This document shows positions 39,120-48,622 of a stretch of 64,000 bases of DNA, piece after piece (the stretch's first letter is position 1; each line of letters begins with the position of its first letter). The DNA lies in the NCBI GenBank assembly GCA_039565995.1, contig CP154795.1, positions 2,852,001 to 2,916,000 on the forward strand, in the 5' to 3' direction. Origin of the DNA: Propionibacteriaceae bacterium ZF39 (lineage in GTDB: Bacteria > Actinomycetota > Actinomycetes > Propionibacteriales > Propionibacteriaceae). The position numbers were made by a program, and so were the translations under genes. The notes under the pieces were generated by a model. That model was not told the DNA's origin and searched no databases. It worked only from the letters and a program-made list of their open reading frames with translations.

Positions 39120-39725
39120 ATGGAAGTGCTGCCATTGGCGTTCACATCGGGGTGGGCGTCGGGTCTGAATGCCTATGCGACGGTGCTGGTGCTCGGGCTG
39201 CTGGGGCGGTTCGCCGGCGTGGAAGCGGTCCCGGAAGGGCTGCAACGCACGGACGTGCTGATCGTGGCCGGCATCCTGGCGATCATCGAATTCGTGGCCG
39301 ACAAGATCCCCTATGTGGATTCGGTGTGGGACAGCGTCTCGACGGTGCTGCGCCCGGTCGCGGGGGCCACGATCGGTGCGCTGCTGGCGGGAGCGCACGG
39401 CGATCTGGCGACTGTCGCAATCGCGGCGGTCGGCGGCATCACCGCGCTGATCTCCCACCTGACGAAGGCGTCCTTGCGGTTGGCGATCAATACGTCTCCG
39501 GAGCCGGTCACCAACATCGGGGCCTCCGTCGCCGAGGACACCGCCGCGATCGGCCTGACCTCGCTGGCGCTGCTCTTTCCCATCCCTGCGGCGATTGCGG
39601 CCGGATTGCTGCTCCTGCTGGGAGTGATCGTGGCAGTCTGGGCCTTCCAACGCGTACGCCGGGGATGGCAGGCCTTCCGGCGCTGGTATGCGCGCAGGAC
39701 TGCGGATGCGGGGGCGGTTTCCTAG
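39120..39725 (+). CDS. DUF4126 membrane protein
   Basis: Small integral membrane protein of 201 aa with four to five hydrophobic helices. The pattern FTSGWASGLNAYATVLVLGLLGR and the central EFVADKIPYVDSVWD are typical of DUF4126. The role is unknown. The stop codon is immediately followed by the next ATG, so the two genes are co-translated. Confidence 0.85.
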   Translation: MEVLPLAFTSGWASGLNAYATVLVLGLLGRFAGVEAVPEGLQRTDVLIVAGILAIIEFVADKIPYVDSVWDSVSTVLRPVAGATIGALLAGAHGDLATVAIAAVGGITALISHLTKASLRLAINTSPEPVTNIGASVAEDTAAIGLTSLALLFPIPAAIAAGLLLLLGVIVAVWAFQRVRRGWQAFRRWYARRTADAGAVS

Positions 39726-40685
39726 ATGGCTCTGATCACGGTGCTGGGTGGCACGCTCGCCGGGATGGCCGTGGCTGCCCGACTCGCGAAGGCCGGCCAC
39801 GAGGTCATCCTCGTCCACGAGGGCGACCGTCTCGGGCCCGACGACCTGCCCGATGTCTTCACCTTCCCTGCGCCCTGGCGCGACCTGTTCACCAAGTCGG
39901 GGCGCACGCTGGCCGCCGAACTGGCCGGCACCGGTCACGAGCTGACCGCCGTGGACAGCCGGAAGGTCGCCGATGATCTCGATCTGCCCGCAGAACGCGG
40001 CGCCCAGTGGCGCGTTCTGAGCGAGGCCTACGGCCCCCAGGTCGCGGAGCGCTGGCGCGATCTGTTGGATTCCCTGGACGACATCTGGCAGGCCCGCCGA
40101 CCGCTCGGCCTGGAGCAGGAGTTCGACCGCGATGCGTTCCGCGCCGCCCGCAAGGACCTGTGGTGGGGCCGGACCGTGGAGGACCTGGCCCGCAAGTTCC
40201 ATCACCCGGTGCTGTCCGATGTGATCCGGGCGTCCGCCGAAGGCCTGCCCAGCCGCTCCCCCGCCGACGAGGCCATGTGGCTGGCGGTGGAGCGTACCTT
40301 CGGGCTCTGGCAGGTCACCGACGCCGACGGCGAGCCCGCCGGCACCCGTGTCCTCGTCGATGCCCTCGCCCGCCGGCTCACCACGCGTGGGGTCGAGCTG
40401 ACCGACAGCGATACGGGGCTGGCCGATGCCGTCGTGGAGGCCGAGGGCACGATCCCGGAGTCGTGGCGCGGCCCGACCGTCTGGCCGAAACGCGTGGGCA
40501 GCCGCGTGGCGCATCGCACCTATGCGTGCGGTGATCACACCCACGCGGGCCGCACGATGGCGGGCCAATTGCTGTCGGCGGCGCTGGCGGCGTACGCCGT
40601 CCACTTCGACCTGACCGGCGAGAACATCCATCCCACCAACAAGGAACTGAACCGTCGGGGCAAGCGAGGTCCGCGGGGGGCGTAG
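39726..40685 (+). CDS. FAD/NAD(P)-binding protein, phytoene-dehydrogenase-like
   Basis: The N-terminus ITVLGGTLAGMAVAARLAKAGHEVILVHEGDRLG is a Rossmann dinucleotide-binding fold of the flavin amine oxidase/phytoene dehydrogenase type. The C-terminus has TYACGDHTHAGRTMAGQLLSA, the place of the second FAD contact. At 319 aa it is much shorter than classical desaturases, and the middle part is not recognisable. Redox activity is plausible, but no substrate can be proposed. Confidence 0.6.
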   Translation: MALITVLGGTLAGMAVAARLAKAGHEVILVHEGDRLGPDDLPDVFTFPAPWRDLFTKSGRTLAAELAGTGHELTAVDSRKVADDLDLPAERGAQWRVLSEAYGPQVAERWRDLLDSLDDIWQARRPLGLEQEFDRDAFRAARKDLWWGRTVEDLARKFHHPVLSDVIRASAEGLPSRSPADEAMWLAVERTFGLWQVTDADGEPAGTRVLVDALARRLTTRGVELTDSDTGLADAVVEAEGTIPESWRGPTVWPKRVGSRVAHRTYACGDHTHAGRTMAGQLLSAALAAYAVHFDLTGENIHPTNKELNRRGKRGPRGA

Positions 40686-40691
40686 ACTCAG

Positions 40692-42932
40692 GTGTCCGTT
40701 TTTTCTCGGAAGGACTGGCCCGACTTGTCTGACCACCCGACCCCCGCCGGCGACGTGATCGAACGCGAGCTGGCTGTCGAACAGGCCCACATCGATGCTG
40801 TCTATGCCCGGCTCGCCGAGGCGACACGGGCCGCGGAGCAGGTGGCCACCGAAGGCCGGTCCCTGTTCCAGACCGACCGCTCGAGCTTCGTCCGCGAGGA
40901 GGACGGCACCGGGCTCTATGAGCGCGATGTCTTCGCCTTCCAGTCCGCCAAGCGGCTGGCCGTGCTGGATGCCGAGCACGAGGGGCTCGTCTTCGGCCGC
41001 CTCGACCGCACCGACGGTGAGGTCCGCTATATCGGGCGCATCGGGGTGCGGGACGACGACTACGAACCCCTCGTGATCGATTGGCGCGCCCGTGCTGCCG
41101 AGCCGTTCTATCGCGCGACGCCGTCCGACCCCATGGAGGTCATCCGCCGCCGCGTGCTCCGCTGCCGCGGCGACCGGGTGATCGGCATCGAGGACGACCT
41201 GCTCGATTCCGACCATGCCGACACCGATCTGGTCGTCGTCGGCGAGGGTGCGCTGATGGCCGCGCTGTCGCGAGCCCGCGGCCCCCGCATGCGCGACATC
41301 GTCGCGACGATCCAGGCCGAACAGGACGAGGCGATCCGCGCGCCCTATCAGGGCGTCACCGTCATCGCCGGCGGCCCCGGCACCGGCAAGACGGTCGTGG
41401 CGCTGCACCGGGCGGCCTACCTGCTGTATTCCCACCGTCGCCGCTTCGAGAACGGTGGCGTGCTGGTGGTCGGCCCCTCGCGGGTGTTCATGAACTACAT
41501 CGAACGCGTCCTCCCCAGCCTGGGTGAGGACTCGGTGATCCTGCGCGCGATCGGGTCCGTCGCCGCCGACGTGCTGGGGTTCCGCGCCGAGCGCGTCGAC
41601 CCGGCGGAGCTGCACGCGATCAAGGGGTCGGTCCGCATGCTGCCGCTGCTTCGCAAGCTCGTGGACGAACCGCTGGCCGAGCAGACCGCCGAGCAGGCCC
41701 GCCTCCGCGTGATCGTGAAGGGTGAGGTGCTGATCCTCACGCCCGAAAAACTGGCTCGCATCCGCGCCGACGTGCTCCGCTATCACAAGCTCAACCAGGG
41801 TCGCGCCGCCGCGGAGCAGGCTGTCCTCACGGCCCTGTGGGAGCGCAAGCCCGCAGAGATCGAGATCGAGCGCGAGGAGTTCGACGATCTCGTCACCGAC
41901 CAGGCCGACTATCGCTCGTTCATCCAGTCCTGGTGGCCGTCCCTGACTGCGGTGCAGGTGCTCGGGCGACTCTCCGACCCGGGATTGGCCGTACGCCTGG
42001 CCGACGGTCTCCTCACGCGTGCGGAGGCGGAACTGCTCGCCGGGGCGTACGCCGAGAACGCCGACTGGTCCGTCGCCGACACGGCGCTGCTGGACGAACT
42101 CGCCGCCATCCTCGGCCCCGTGATCGAGGAGGCCGAACCCGATCCTCTGCTGTTCCTCGCCGATGGTTCGGAGGTCTCCGAGGTCGTCACGATCTCCGAC
42201 CGGACGGCCGTGCGACGGGAGAGCGATCCGTTCGACCTCGTCCACGACACCTATGCCCACGTGCTCGTCGACGAGGCGCAGGACATCACCCCGATGCAGT
42301 GGCGCATGCTGCGCCGCCGCGGCGGCCAGGCCAGCTGGACGATCGTCGGCGATCCCGCCCAGAGCTCGTGGCCGGATGCCCGCGAGAGCCAGGAGGCCCT
42401 CGACGACCTGATCGGCCGCGCGCCGAATCGGCGCTTCCGGATGAGCACCAACTATCGCTCCCCCGCCGAGGTGTTCGAACTGGCCGCGAAGGTGGTCGCC
42501 CAGGTCGAGCCGAACGCCGACCTGCCGCGGGCGGTGCGCCACACGGACATCGAGCCGATCCTGCTGGCCGCGACGCCGGCCGAGGCCGATCGGGTCCTGC
42601 TCGACCAGGTGACGGAGCTCTCGGGGCAGGTGGCCGGCACCATCGGCGTCATCTGCCCGCCGTCGCGGATCGCCCACGCCAGCCAGGTGCTCGGGCATTC
42701 CGAGCTGGCCGGGCTGGCCGACCGGATCAATGTCGTGACTCCGCTCGAGGCGAAGGGCCTCGAATACGACGCCGTCGTGGTCGTGTCGCCCGATGACATC
42801 GTGACCGAATCGCCCGGCGGCGTTCGCGTGCTTTATGTCGCCCTGACCCGACCGACCCAGCGCCTGGTCACCATCGACCTCACGGCAGCCGGAGAGCCCG
42901 GCGCGTGGCGCCGGGCTCTGCAGGAGGGCTGA
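40692..42932 (+). CDS. HelD/HelR-like RNA polymerase-associated ATPase
   Basis: UvrD/Rep-like ATPase of the HelD class that removes stalled or inhibitor-bound RNA polymerase; some actinobacterial members protect against rifamycins. The N-terminal coiled coil (QAHIDAVYARLAEATRAAEQ) and the block DDDYEPLVIDWRARAAEPFY are HelD-specific. Walker A is AGGPGTGKTVVALHR, Walker B is HVLVDEAQDITPMQW, and motif VI is VALTRPTQRL. The start may be GTG 40692 or TTG 40725; a TAGACT -10 at 40683-40688 favours the TTG, which has GGAAGG upstream. No rifamycin-associated element is visible. Confidence 0.88.
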   Translation: MSVFSRKDWPDLSDHPTPAGDVIERELAVEQAHIDAVYARLAEATRAAEQVATEGRSLFQTDRSSFVREEDGTGLYERDVFAFQSAKRLAVLDAEHEGLVFGRLDRTDGEVRYIGRIGVRDDDYEPLVIDWRARAAEPFYRATPSDPMEVIRRRVLRCRGDRVIGIEDDLLDSDHADTDLVVVGEGALMAALSRARGPRMRDIVATIQAEQDEAIRAPYQGVTVIAGGPGTGKTVVALHRAAYLLYSHRRRFENGGVLVVGPSRVFMNYIERVLPSLGEDSVILRAIGSVAADVLGFRAERVDPAELHAIKGSVRMLPLLRKLVDEPLAEQTAEQARLRVIVKGEVLILTPEKLARIRADVLRYHKLNQGRAAAEQAVLTALWERKPAEIEIEREEFDDLVTDQADYRSFIQSWWPSLTAVQVLGRLSDPGLAVRLADGLLTRAEAELLAGAYAENADWSVADTALLDELAAILGPVIEEAEPDPLLFLADGSEVSEVVTISDRTAVRRESDPFDLVHDTYAHVLVDEAQDITPMQWRMLRRRGGQASWTIVGDPAQSSWPDARESQEALDDLIGRAPNRRFRMSTNYRSPAEVFELAAKVVAQVEPNADLPRAVRHTDIEPILLAATPAEADRVLLDQVTELSGQVAGTIGVICPPSRIAHASQVLGHSELAGLADRINVVTPLEAKGLEYDAVVVVSPDDIVTESPGGVRVLYVALTRPTQRLVTIDLTAAGEPGAWRRALQEG
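42894..42918. terminator. GC-rich hairpin at the helD/transporter convergence
   Basis: A perfect 11-bp stem, GAGCCCGGCGC / GCGCCGGGCTC, with a 3-nt loop lies inside the last codons of the helD-like gene, 33 nt before the convergent transporter stop. There is no T tract. It may act as a bidirectional transcription barrier in the 18-nt intergenic gap, or be incidental. Confidence 0.4.
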
Positions 42933-42950
42933 CCTTCCTCGGGTCGTCGT

Positions 42951-44291
42951 TCAGGCGGCCCGGGGATCCGGGTTGGCGCGGGGGCCGGCGGTCTCACGCG
43001 ACAGCGCCACCGCGATGATCGACAGGACGAACAGGAAGATCACGTACAACCCGAGCAGCGTCATGTTGCGGTCCGGGCCGACGATCAGGTTGGCGATCAG
43101 CGGGATGCTGCCGGCACCGAGGATCGACGAGAGCTGATAGCTCAGCGATGCACCGGTGTAGCGCGCCTCGGTGGCGAACTTCTCCGACAGGAACGCAGGG
43201 ATCGGCCCGAACATCGACGACTGGAGAATGTTGCAGCCGAAGATGAAGGCGACCAGCACGATCCACGGGTTGGTGCTGTTGAAGAGCCAGAACATCGGGA
43301 AGACCAGGGCGGCGCTGACGATGCCGGTGGTGATCAGGACCGGCTTGCGACCGAACTTGTCGGAGAGGCCGGCGAAGAGCGGGATCGTGCCGATCTGGAA
43401 GACATAGCCGGCAGCGAGCATCAGCAGGGCGGTCTGGCGCGGCACGACCCCGGCGCCCACGACGTAGGGCACCAGGAAGCTGGCCAGCAGGCCCTGGATG
43501 GCGAGGGAACCGGCGCCGGCAAAGGTGCCGAGGATGACCTGGAGCGGGAATTCCTTGAGGACGCGGGCGATCGGCAGGGCCTTGTCCTTGGCCTTCTGCG
43601 CGGCCTCGATCGCCTTCTGGAAGTCCGGCGACTCGGTGACGCGAAGGCGGAGATAGAGGCCGATGAGCACGACAACCGCCGACATCAGGAACGGGATGCG
43701 CCAGCCCCAGCTGAAGAACTGGGGTTCGGGCATCAGCGCGAAGAGCGCCAGGACCACGGTGGCGAGCACCGCACCGGCCGGTCCGCCCATGGCGGCGATG
43801 CTCGCACCGACGCCGCGGGACTTTTTCTCCGAGTGCTCCATGCCCATGAGCGTCGCGCCGCCCCACTCGCCACCCATGGCGAGACCCTGGACGATACGGA
43901 GCATGACCAGGGTGATCGGGGCGACCGCACCGATGGCCTCATAGCCCGGCAGCAGGCCGATACCGACCGAGACAACGCCCATCAGCAACAGCGTCACGAA
44001 CAACACGTTCTTTCGCCCGAACCGGTCGCCGAAGTGGCCGAAGACCAGGCCACCGATCGGCCGGGCCAGATAGCCGGTCAGCAGGATCACGAACGACAGG
44101 GTCGTGCCCAGCTGGGGGCTCATCCCGGCGAAGAACACCCGCGGGAAGATCAGTCCGGCGGCGAAGGCATAGAGCAAAAAGTCATAGAACTCGACGGTGG
44201 TGCCGAGGAAGCTGGCGACCTTGGCGCGGCGACTGTCGCGCCGTTGCTCGGGGGTCTTGACCTCGGGGATGTCGGTGTCGATGTTGGTCAT
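42951..44291 (-). CDS. MHS-family MFS transporter
   Basis: Major facilitator of the metabolite:H+ symporter type, 446 aa with twelve hydrophobic segments. It has the family N-terminus ASFLGTTVEFYDFLLYAFAAGLIFPRVFF, the loop motif GHFGDRFGRKN, the RIVQGLAMGGEWGGATLM block and GLSDKFGRKP after helix 8. It lies 54 nt downstream of the flavin reductase gene in the same direction, so it probably imports the compound metabolised by the cluster. GGAG precedes ATG 44291. Confidence 0.92.
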   Translation of the reverse strand: MTNIDTDIPEVKTPEQRRDSRRAKVASFLGTTVEFYDFLLYAFAAGLIFPRVFFAGMSPQLGTTLSFVILLTGYLARPIGGLVFGHFGDRFGRKNVLFVTLLLMGVVSVGIGLLPGYEAIGAVAPITLVMLRIVQGLAMGGEWGGATLMGMEHSEKKSRGVGASIAAMGGPAGAVLATVVLALFALMPEPQFFSWGWRIPFLMSAVVVLIGLYLRLRVTESPDFQKAIEAAQKAKDKALPIARVLKEFPLQVILGTFAGAGSLAIQGLLASFLVPYVVGAGVVPRQTALLMLAAGYVFQIGTIPLFAGLSDKFGRKPVLITTGIVSAALVFPMFWLFNSTNPWIVLVAFIFGCNILQSSMFGPIPAFLSEKFATEARYTGASLSYQLSSILGAGSIPLIANLIVGPDRNMTLLGLYVIFLFVLSIIAVALSRETAGPRANPDPRAA

Positions 44292-44345
44292 GGTGGATCT
44301 CCAGATCGTGCGGTGCCCGCGGCGGGCAGGTGTCGCGGATAGGGG

Positions 44346-45536
44346 TCAGTGATCGGTGGCCCGGAGGCTGACTTCGATGTCGCGGGCGGTGGTCTTGATG
44401 GCGTCGACCCAGCTGCGCACCTCGGTGCCCGTCGTGCTGCGCGGCAGGTCGGAGACGCGCAGGTTGAGCGACTTCTCTCCCCGGGCGTCCGAGACGGGGA
44501 CGATGATCGACGCGATGTCATAGCGCTCCTCGTCGACCAGCGGCGTGAGGGCGTACGCCTCCGGCGAGGTGGCCTCGGTGATGCGCTCCCGGATCTCGCG
44601 GACCTCGGCGGGGGTCGGTCGGGTGCTGGCATAACGGGTGGTGGCCTCCTGCAGCGACGCGAAGGTGACCTCCTCGCCACTGCAGCGGCTGTAGACGAAC
44701 CCTTCCTCGCGACAGAACTCGAGGCGTCGGCGATAGATGTCCCGTTGGGTCTCGTCGGCCCCGGTCGCCTTGCTCAGCCAGTAGTCCTGCTCGTCCTCCG
44801 GCAACCAGGCCGCCCAGGCATCGGCGATCGGCGGGATGATCGGCAGCCGCGCACCGAGACCGGAGTCGGGCGACTTGCCCGGTCCGGTCGCCATTCCCAC
44901 GGCGGCCATTTCCTCGCGATTCACGACCTTGAGCAGGGTGCATTCGCAGTCGAGGTCCTGGGCGAGCGCCTCGAGCTCGGCGCGCGAGGCCACTGCTTCA
45001 TGTACGCCGGCGGCGATGTCCGCGTCGATGCGGGCCACCAGCGACGGCACCACGAACGCGCCGTAGCCACCCTGGAAGAACAGCAGCGGGGCGACGGGGT
45101 TCTCGACGGCGAGGTGGTCGACACGGCAGAGCGCGATGAGGTGGTCGCCCGCTTCGACGGCCTGTTCGAGCCGGACGTCGAGCCACGCGAGACAGTCGGT
45201 GAGGATCGGTGCCCCCGAAGGGGATGGCCGCCAGTCCAGGCCCGCCAGCTTGTCGCTCCGCCGGGTCGCGATCTCGCGACCGAGACCCTCCTGGTCGGCG
45301 GTGAGGACGTTGATGCACATCGACGTGCACTCGGCGAGCTGCTGATAGGTGCCGGATGTCTTCATCGGCAGGAACGACACCAGCGGTGGATCGAGGGAGA
45401 CCGACGAGAAGGTCCCGACGACCATGGCCAGGGGCGTCCCGTCGGGATGCACGCCGGTCACTACGCACACGCCGGTCGGGTAGTGCCCGAGCACGGTGCG
45501 GAAGACCTGCGGGTCGAACGCGGTGGAGATCGCCAT
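44346..45536 (-). CDS. Flavin reductase fused to IclR-like effector-binding domain
   Basis: Residues 1-165 are a flavin reductase of the HpaC/HsaB type (VLGHYPTGVCVVTGVHPDGTPLAMVVGTFSSVSLDPPLVSFLP, then SGTYQQLAECTSMCINVLTADQ), which would supply reduced flavin to the monooxygenase of this cluster. Residues 170-396 look like the ligand-binding part of an IclR regulator (DLDCECTLLKVV, GLGARLPIIPPIADAWAAWL), but there is no helix-turn-helix. The fusion frame is open throughout. AAAGGAG precedes ATG 45536. A ligand-gated reductase is the simplest reading. Confidence 0.8.
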   Translation of the reverse strand: MAISTAFDPQVFRTVLGHYPTGVCVVTGVHPDGTPLAMVVGTFSSVSLDPPLVSFLPMKTSGTYQQLAECTSMCINVLTADQEGLGREIATRRSDKLAGLDWRPSPSGAPILTDCLAWLDVRLEQAVEAGDHLIALCRVDHLAVENPVAPLLFFQGGYGAFVVPSLVARIDADIAAGVHEAVASRAELEALAQDLDCECTLLKVVNREEMAAVGMATGPGKSPDSGLGARLPIIPPIADAWAAWLPEDEQDYWLSKATGADETQRDIYRRRLEFCREEGFVYSRCSGEEVTFASLQEATTRYASTRPTPAEVREIRERITEATSPEAYALTPLVDEERYDIASIIVPVSDARGEKSLNLRVSDLPRSTTGTEVRSWVDAIKTTARDIEVSLRATDH

Positions 45537-45643
45537 AGGATGCTCCTTTCTGTGTGGCCCGGGTGATTTCGGGGCGCACGGGTTCGGCACGCGGCGCCGG
45601 GCGCTGCGCGTGGTGGGAGTGTTCGGTTGGGAGTACGCCGGGG

Positions 45644-46903
45644 CTACAGCCCCGTGAATCGGAGGGTGTCGGCGATGAGCCGCTCCGACACCTGCGCGAA
45701 TCGGGCGGGGTCCTCCCCCACCAGCATCGGGCTGTCCGGCCACTGCGCCGGGTTCCCGAACTGATAGGGCAGGTCGAGCGTGTGACCGCTGCCGAAACCG
45801 GCCAGGTCGCTCGCGGTGTCGAAGTGGGTGATGAGCACGCTTCGTCCCGCCGCCCGGGCGGCTTCGGCCAGTTCGGTCGGGAACCGTTCGAACAGCTGCC
45901 ACGACGTCTGGGCCACGAGGGCGGCATAGGGGTCGGAGCCCGCCTCCGCCAGTCGCGGTGACCGCTCCGCCGCCGGGATCTCCGCGAGGAGCCCCGCCCA
46001 CTGCTCGGCGGTGATGTCCCGCTCGGGCCCGGCGAACAGGAAGGCCGCGGTCTCGGCGGCCGTCCAGCGGACCCAGAGGTGGTCGGCGTGCATCCGGGCC
46101 GCAGCCCCTGCCGGGTCATAGAGCGTGGCCGGCAGGGCCGGGCTCTGTGTCGGCAGGTACGCCGAACCCGGCGTACCGAAGGGAACGGTCTGTTCCCGCA
46201 GGGTTGCCGCCCCGGCGGCCAGGAGGGCATCGATATCGGCCGAACGCAGGTCGCCGCCGACCCGCTCCGCGGTGCGGGCGCTGAACGCCGCGAGCCGATC
46301 CCGGGTCCAGGGCTGCCTGGTCGCCATGCTCCACAGCGCCACCCGGTCGAACAGGCCCGCGGCCTCGGGCAGGAGGTTGAGCACGTGGGCGTACCAGCCC
46401 CCGGTGGACTGGCCCGCGAGGGTGACCCGATCCGGGTCACCCCCGAAGGCCGCCACATTGTCCCGGACCCACCGCAGCGCGTGCAGCAGATCCCCGATCG
46501 CCAGCGGCGTGGGATCGGTGTCCTCGTCGGGGGCGAGGTGGGCCAGTGGGCCGATCCGATAGTTCATCGTGACGACGACGAGCCCCCGGTCGGCGAGCGT
46601 GGAGCCGTCATACCAGCACGCGCTGCCGCCGCCGGTCGTCCAGGCCCCGCCATGGATGAACACCAGGACCGGCACCCCGGCCGCACCTTCCGGAGCCCAG
46701 ACATTGAGGAAGTAGGCATCCTCCGACCGGGGATTCCGCTGCAGCGCGGGACCCATCGCCGCATCGAGTCGCCCCGGCAGCTGCGGGAAGATCGGCACGT
46801 CGGTGAGCTCGACTGTGGTCGGCCCACCCTCCACGGGTTCGGCGGGCGCGAAGCGCTCGACGTGGCGGGCATACCGGATCCCCAGGTGGGCAGTCACTTC
46901 CAT
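45644..46903 (-). CDS. Type B carboxylesterase
   Basis: Alpha/beta hydrolase of 419 aa. The oxyanion region is VLVFIHGGAWTTGGG, the nucleophile elbow is VTLAGQSTGGWYAH with the catalytic Ser, and NVWAPEGAAGVPV plus VTMNYRIG are typical of carboxylesterase type B. No signal peptide is apparent, so it should be cytoplasmic. It lies between the monooxygenase and the flavin reductase genes and could hydrolyse an ester substrate or a Baeyer-Villiger-type product. AAAGGAA lies upstream of ATG 46903. Confidence 0.88.
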   Translation of the reverse strand: MEVTAHLGIRYARHVERFAPAEPVEGGPTTVELTDVPIFPQLPGRLDAAMGPALQRNPRSEDAYFLNVWAPEGAAGVPVLVFIHGGAWTTGGGSACWYDGSTLADRGLVVVTMNYRIGPLAHLAPDEDTDPTPLAIGDLLHALRWVRDNVAAFGGDPDRVTLAGQSTGGWYAHVLNLLPEAAGLFDRVALWSMATRQPWTRDRLAAFSARTAERVGGDLRSADIDALLAAGAATLREQTVPFGTPGSAYLPTQSPALPATLYDPAGAAARMHADHLWVRWTAAETAAFLFAGPERDITAEQWAGLLAEIPAAERSPRLAEAGSDPYAALVAQTSWQLFERFPTELAEAARAAGRSVLITHFDTASDLAGFGSGHTLDLPYQFGNPAQWPDSPMLVGEDPARFAQVSERLIADTLRFTGL

Positions 46904-46931
46904 CGGTTCGATTCCTTTTTCCGGACAGGTG

Positions 46932-48170
46932 TCAGAGCTTCTGGGCGATGTATTCGGTGCCGAGCAGGCCGCACCCGTGCAGCTCATAGTTGGTGGGTGC
47001 GGTGATGCTCGCGTGCCGGGCTCCGGTGTTGACGTCGCGCCACAGCGCGGCGAGCGGGTTGAACTCGGCGAACGCCGCGGTGCCGTGCAGCCACATCAGG
47101 TCGTTCATGGCGAGGGCGGCTTCGTGCACCGCGTGGCCGATGCCGCCGCGATGGCGGGCGCGGAGGTCGCGGGGCATGGGCTCGGTGCCGAGGGCGTACC
47201 GGTCGATATCGTCCGCCGAGCGCTCCAGCAACAGCACCGCGGAATCGATCCGGGTGCTGACCTGGCCGATGCCGTGGCGGAAGGCGCCGGAGCCGGCCTG
47301 GGTGTCATAGCAGGTGAATGTCACGGGGCGCGTGAGCGCCTTCTCCCGCACGAAGTCGAGCGCGGCCTGCGTCGCGCCGATCGAGGGCGCGGCGATGGTG
47401 GTCGACATCGTGAGGTGCGGGGTCTGGCGGCGGGCGAAGTTGGCGTCGGGATCCATCTCGAACCCGGTCCCCATCATCCGGTCGAACGTGATCAGCCGGT
47501 TCTCCGGGATCCACAGGTCCTTGGTGACCATGGTGTTGGAGCCGGTGCCGCGCATGCCGACGACATACCAGGTGTCCTCGATCGTGAACTGGTCACGATG
47601 CATCAGCGCGAAGCCGAGTCCGGGCTCGGCGCCGTTCTCGCCCTCGATGTTGAGGATGCCGAGCGCCCAGTCGGAATGCATGACGTTCGACGCGAAGGGC
47701 CAGGACCCGGTGATCCGCCAGCCATCGCCGTCGCGGCGCGCGGTGCCGGACGGGCTCGCGAAGACCGACGCCATCCCGACCGACGGGTCGGTTGCGAACA
47801 CCTCGTCGAGGACCTCGTCGTCGAACCGGTTGAGCAGCATGACTGAGCCGTTGCTGATCGTGGTGACCCAGCCCGCCGACGGCAGGTAGTAGCCCAGCGT
47901 TCGAGAGGTCTCGAAGAGCATGCGCGCGCCGCCCTCGAAACCGCCATAGCGACCCATGGTCGAGATCTGCCAGGCGCCGGTGCCCTTGATGGCCTCGATG
48001 ACCTCATCGGAGATCACGCGGTTGCGGTCGGCTTCCTTGGCGTGGTCGCGCAGCATCGGGCCGATCTCGTGGATCTTCTCCAGGATGCCGGCCGTGATGT
48101 CGTTGGCGGGGTCGATCCAGTCGGTGCTGCGCTGGCGCGCGAGGTCGGGGTTGACGGTGGCGACGGTCAT
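46932..48170 (-). CDS. Flavin-dependent monooxygenase, acyl-CoA-dehydrogenase fold
   Basis: Oxygenase component of a two-component flavin monooxygenase (HsaA/DszC-like group D), 412 aa. The N-terminal helical domain has GAWQISTMGRYGGFEGG. The middle beta domain has SGTARRDGDGWRITGSWPFASNVMHSDWALG, and the C-terminal domain has HEAALAMNDLMWLHGTAAF with HASITAPTNYE. The catalytic base of acyl-CoA dehydrogenases is not evident. The cognate reductase is encoded two genes downstream. The substrate is unknown. Confidence 0.85.
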   Translation of the reverse strand: MTVATVNPDLARQRSTDWIDPANDITAGILEKIHEIGPMLRDHAKEADRNRVISDEVIEAIKGTGAWQISTMGRYGGFEGGARMLFETSRTLGYYLPSAGWVTTISNGSVMLLNRFDDEVLDEVFATDPSVGMASVFASPSGTARRDGDGWRITGSWPFASNVMHSDWALGILNIEGENGAEPGLGFALMHRDQFTIEDTWYVVGMRGTGSNTMVTKDLWIPENRLITFDRMMGTGFEMDPDANFARRQTPHLTMSTTIAAPSIGATQAALDFVREKALTRPVTFTCYDTQAGSGAFRHGIGQVSTRIDSAVLLLERSADDIDRYALGTEPMPRDLRARHRGGIGHAVHEAALAMNDLMWLHGTAAFAEFNPLAALWRDVNTGARHASITAPTNYELHGCGLLGTEYIAQKL

Positions 48171-48220
48171 GGGTGTGCTCTTTCGTGAGAGAGGTGGGGT
48201 ACGCCGAGTCGGCGGCCGGG

Positions 48221-48622
48221 TCAGGCCGGGTACGCCGCATGAACCTCTGCCAGGTCCATGTATTCGCGGCATTCGGTGATGCGCCCGTTCACGACGCGCA
48301 TCACGGTGACGATGTCGAGGACCACGTCGTGGCCGTTGCGGCCCGCCATGGTCTCGTGGAGTTCGGTGACGACCTGATCATCGGCGGCGATCAGATTGGT
48401 GATCTCAAGGGTCCGGGAGCCCGGCACGAACGCGGAGCCCAACATCGGGCCGAGTTCGCCGAGGAAGCCGTCCGGACCGTGGAAGGTCCGGGCGACCGGG
48501 TGGCCGCGGCCCACGACGCGCCAGGTGACGCTCGGGTCCAGCAGTTCCCTGGTGGTCCCGGCGTCGGCCTCGGCGCGCGCCGCCCAGAACCGGCGGACCA
48601 CCTCGGCGGGCGTGCCGGTCAC
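48221..48622 (-). CDS. SnoaL/NTF2-like protein
   Basis: Small 133-aa cone-fold protein with the pattern EVVRRFWAAR, LLDPSVTWRVVG, DQVVTELHETM and VMRVVNGRITECREY. SnoaL-like proteins include isomerases, cyclases and dehydratases, but also many of unknown role. The GTG start overlaps the cupin stop (GTGA). About half of its residues match the C-terminal domain of the MetF fusion at 50322-51719, so the two arose by duplication. Confidence 0.8.
   Translation of the reverse strand: MTGTPAEVVRRFWAARAEADAGTTRELLDPSVTWRVVGRGHPVARTFHGPDGFLGELGPMLGSAFVPGSRTLEITNLIAADDQVVTELHETMAGRNGHDVVLDIVTVMRVVNGRITECREYMDLAEVHAAYPA

Noticed and set aside
40640-40692. Rifamycin-associated element upstream of the HelD-like gene
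   Set aside because: GGGGCAAGCGAGG is present but the required inverted repeat is missing, so rifamycin induction cannot be claimed.
39081-42698. Minus-strand open frame of 1205 codons opposite the HelD-like gene
   Set aside because: It is the antisense shadow of high-GC coding DNA: low complexity, rich in Gly/Arg/His/Asp, no domain, and the plus strand encodes clear DUF4126, flavoprotein and HelD genes.
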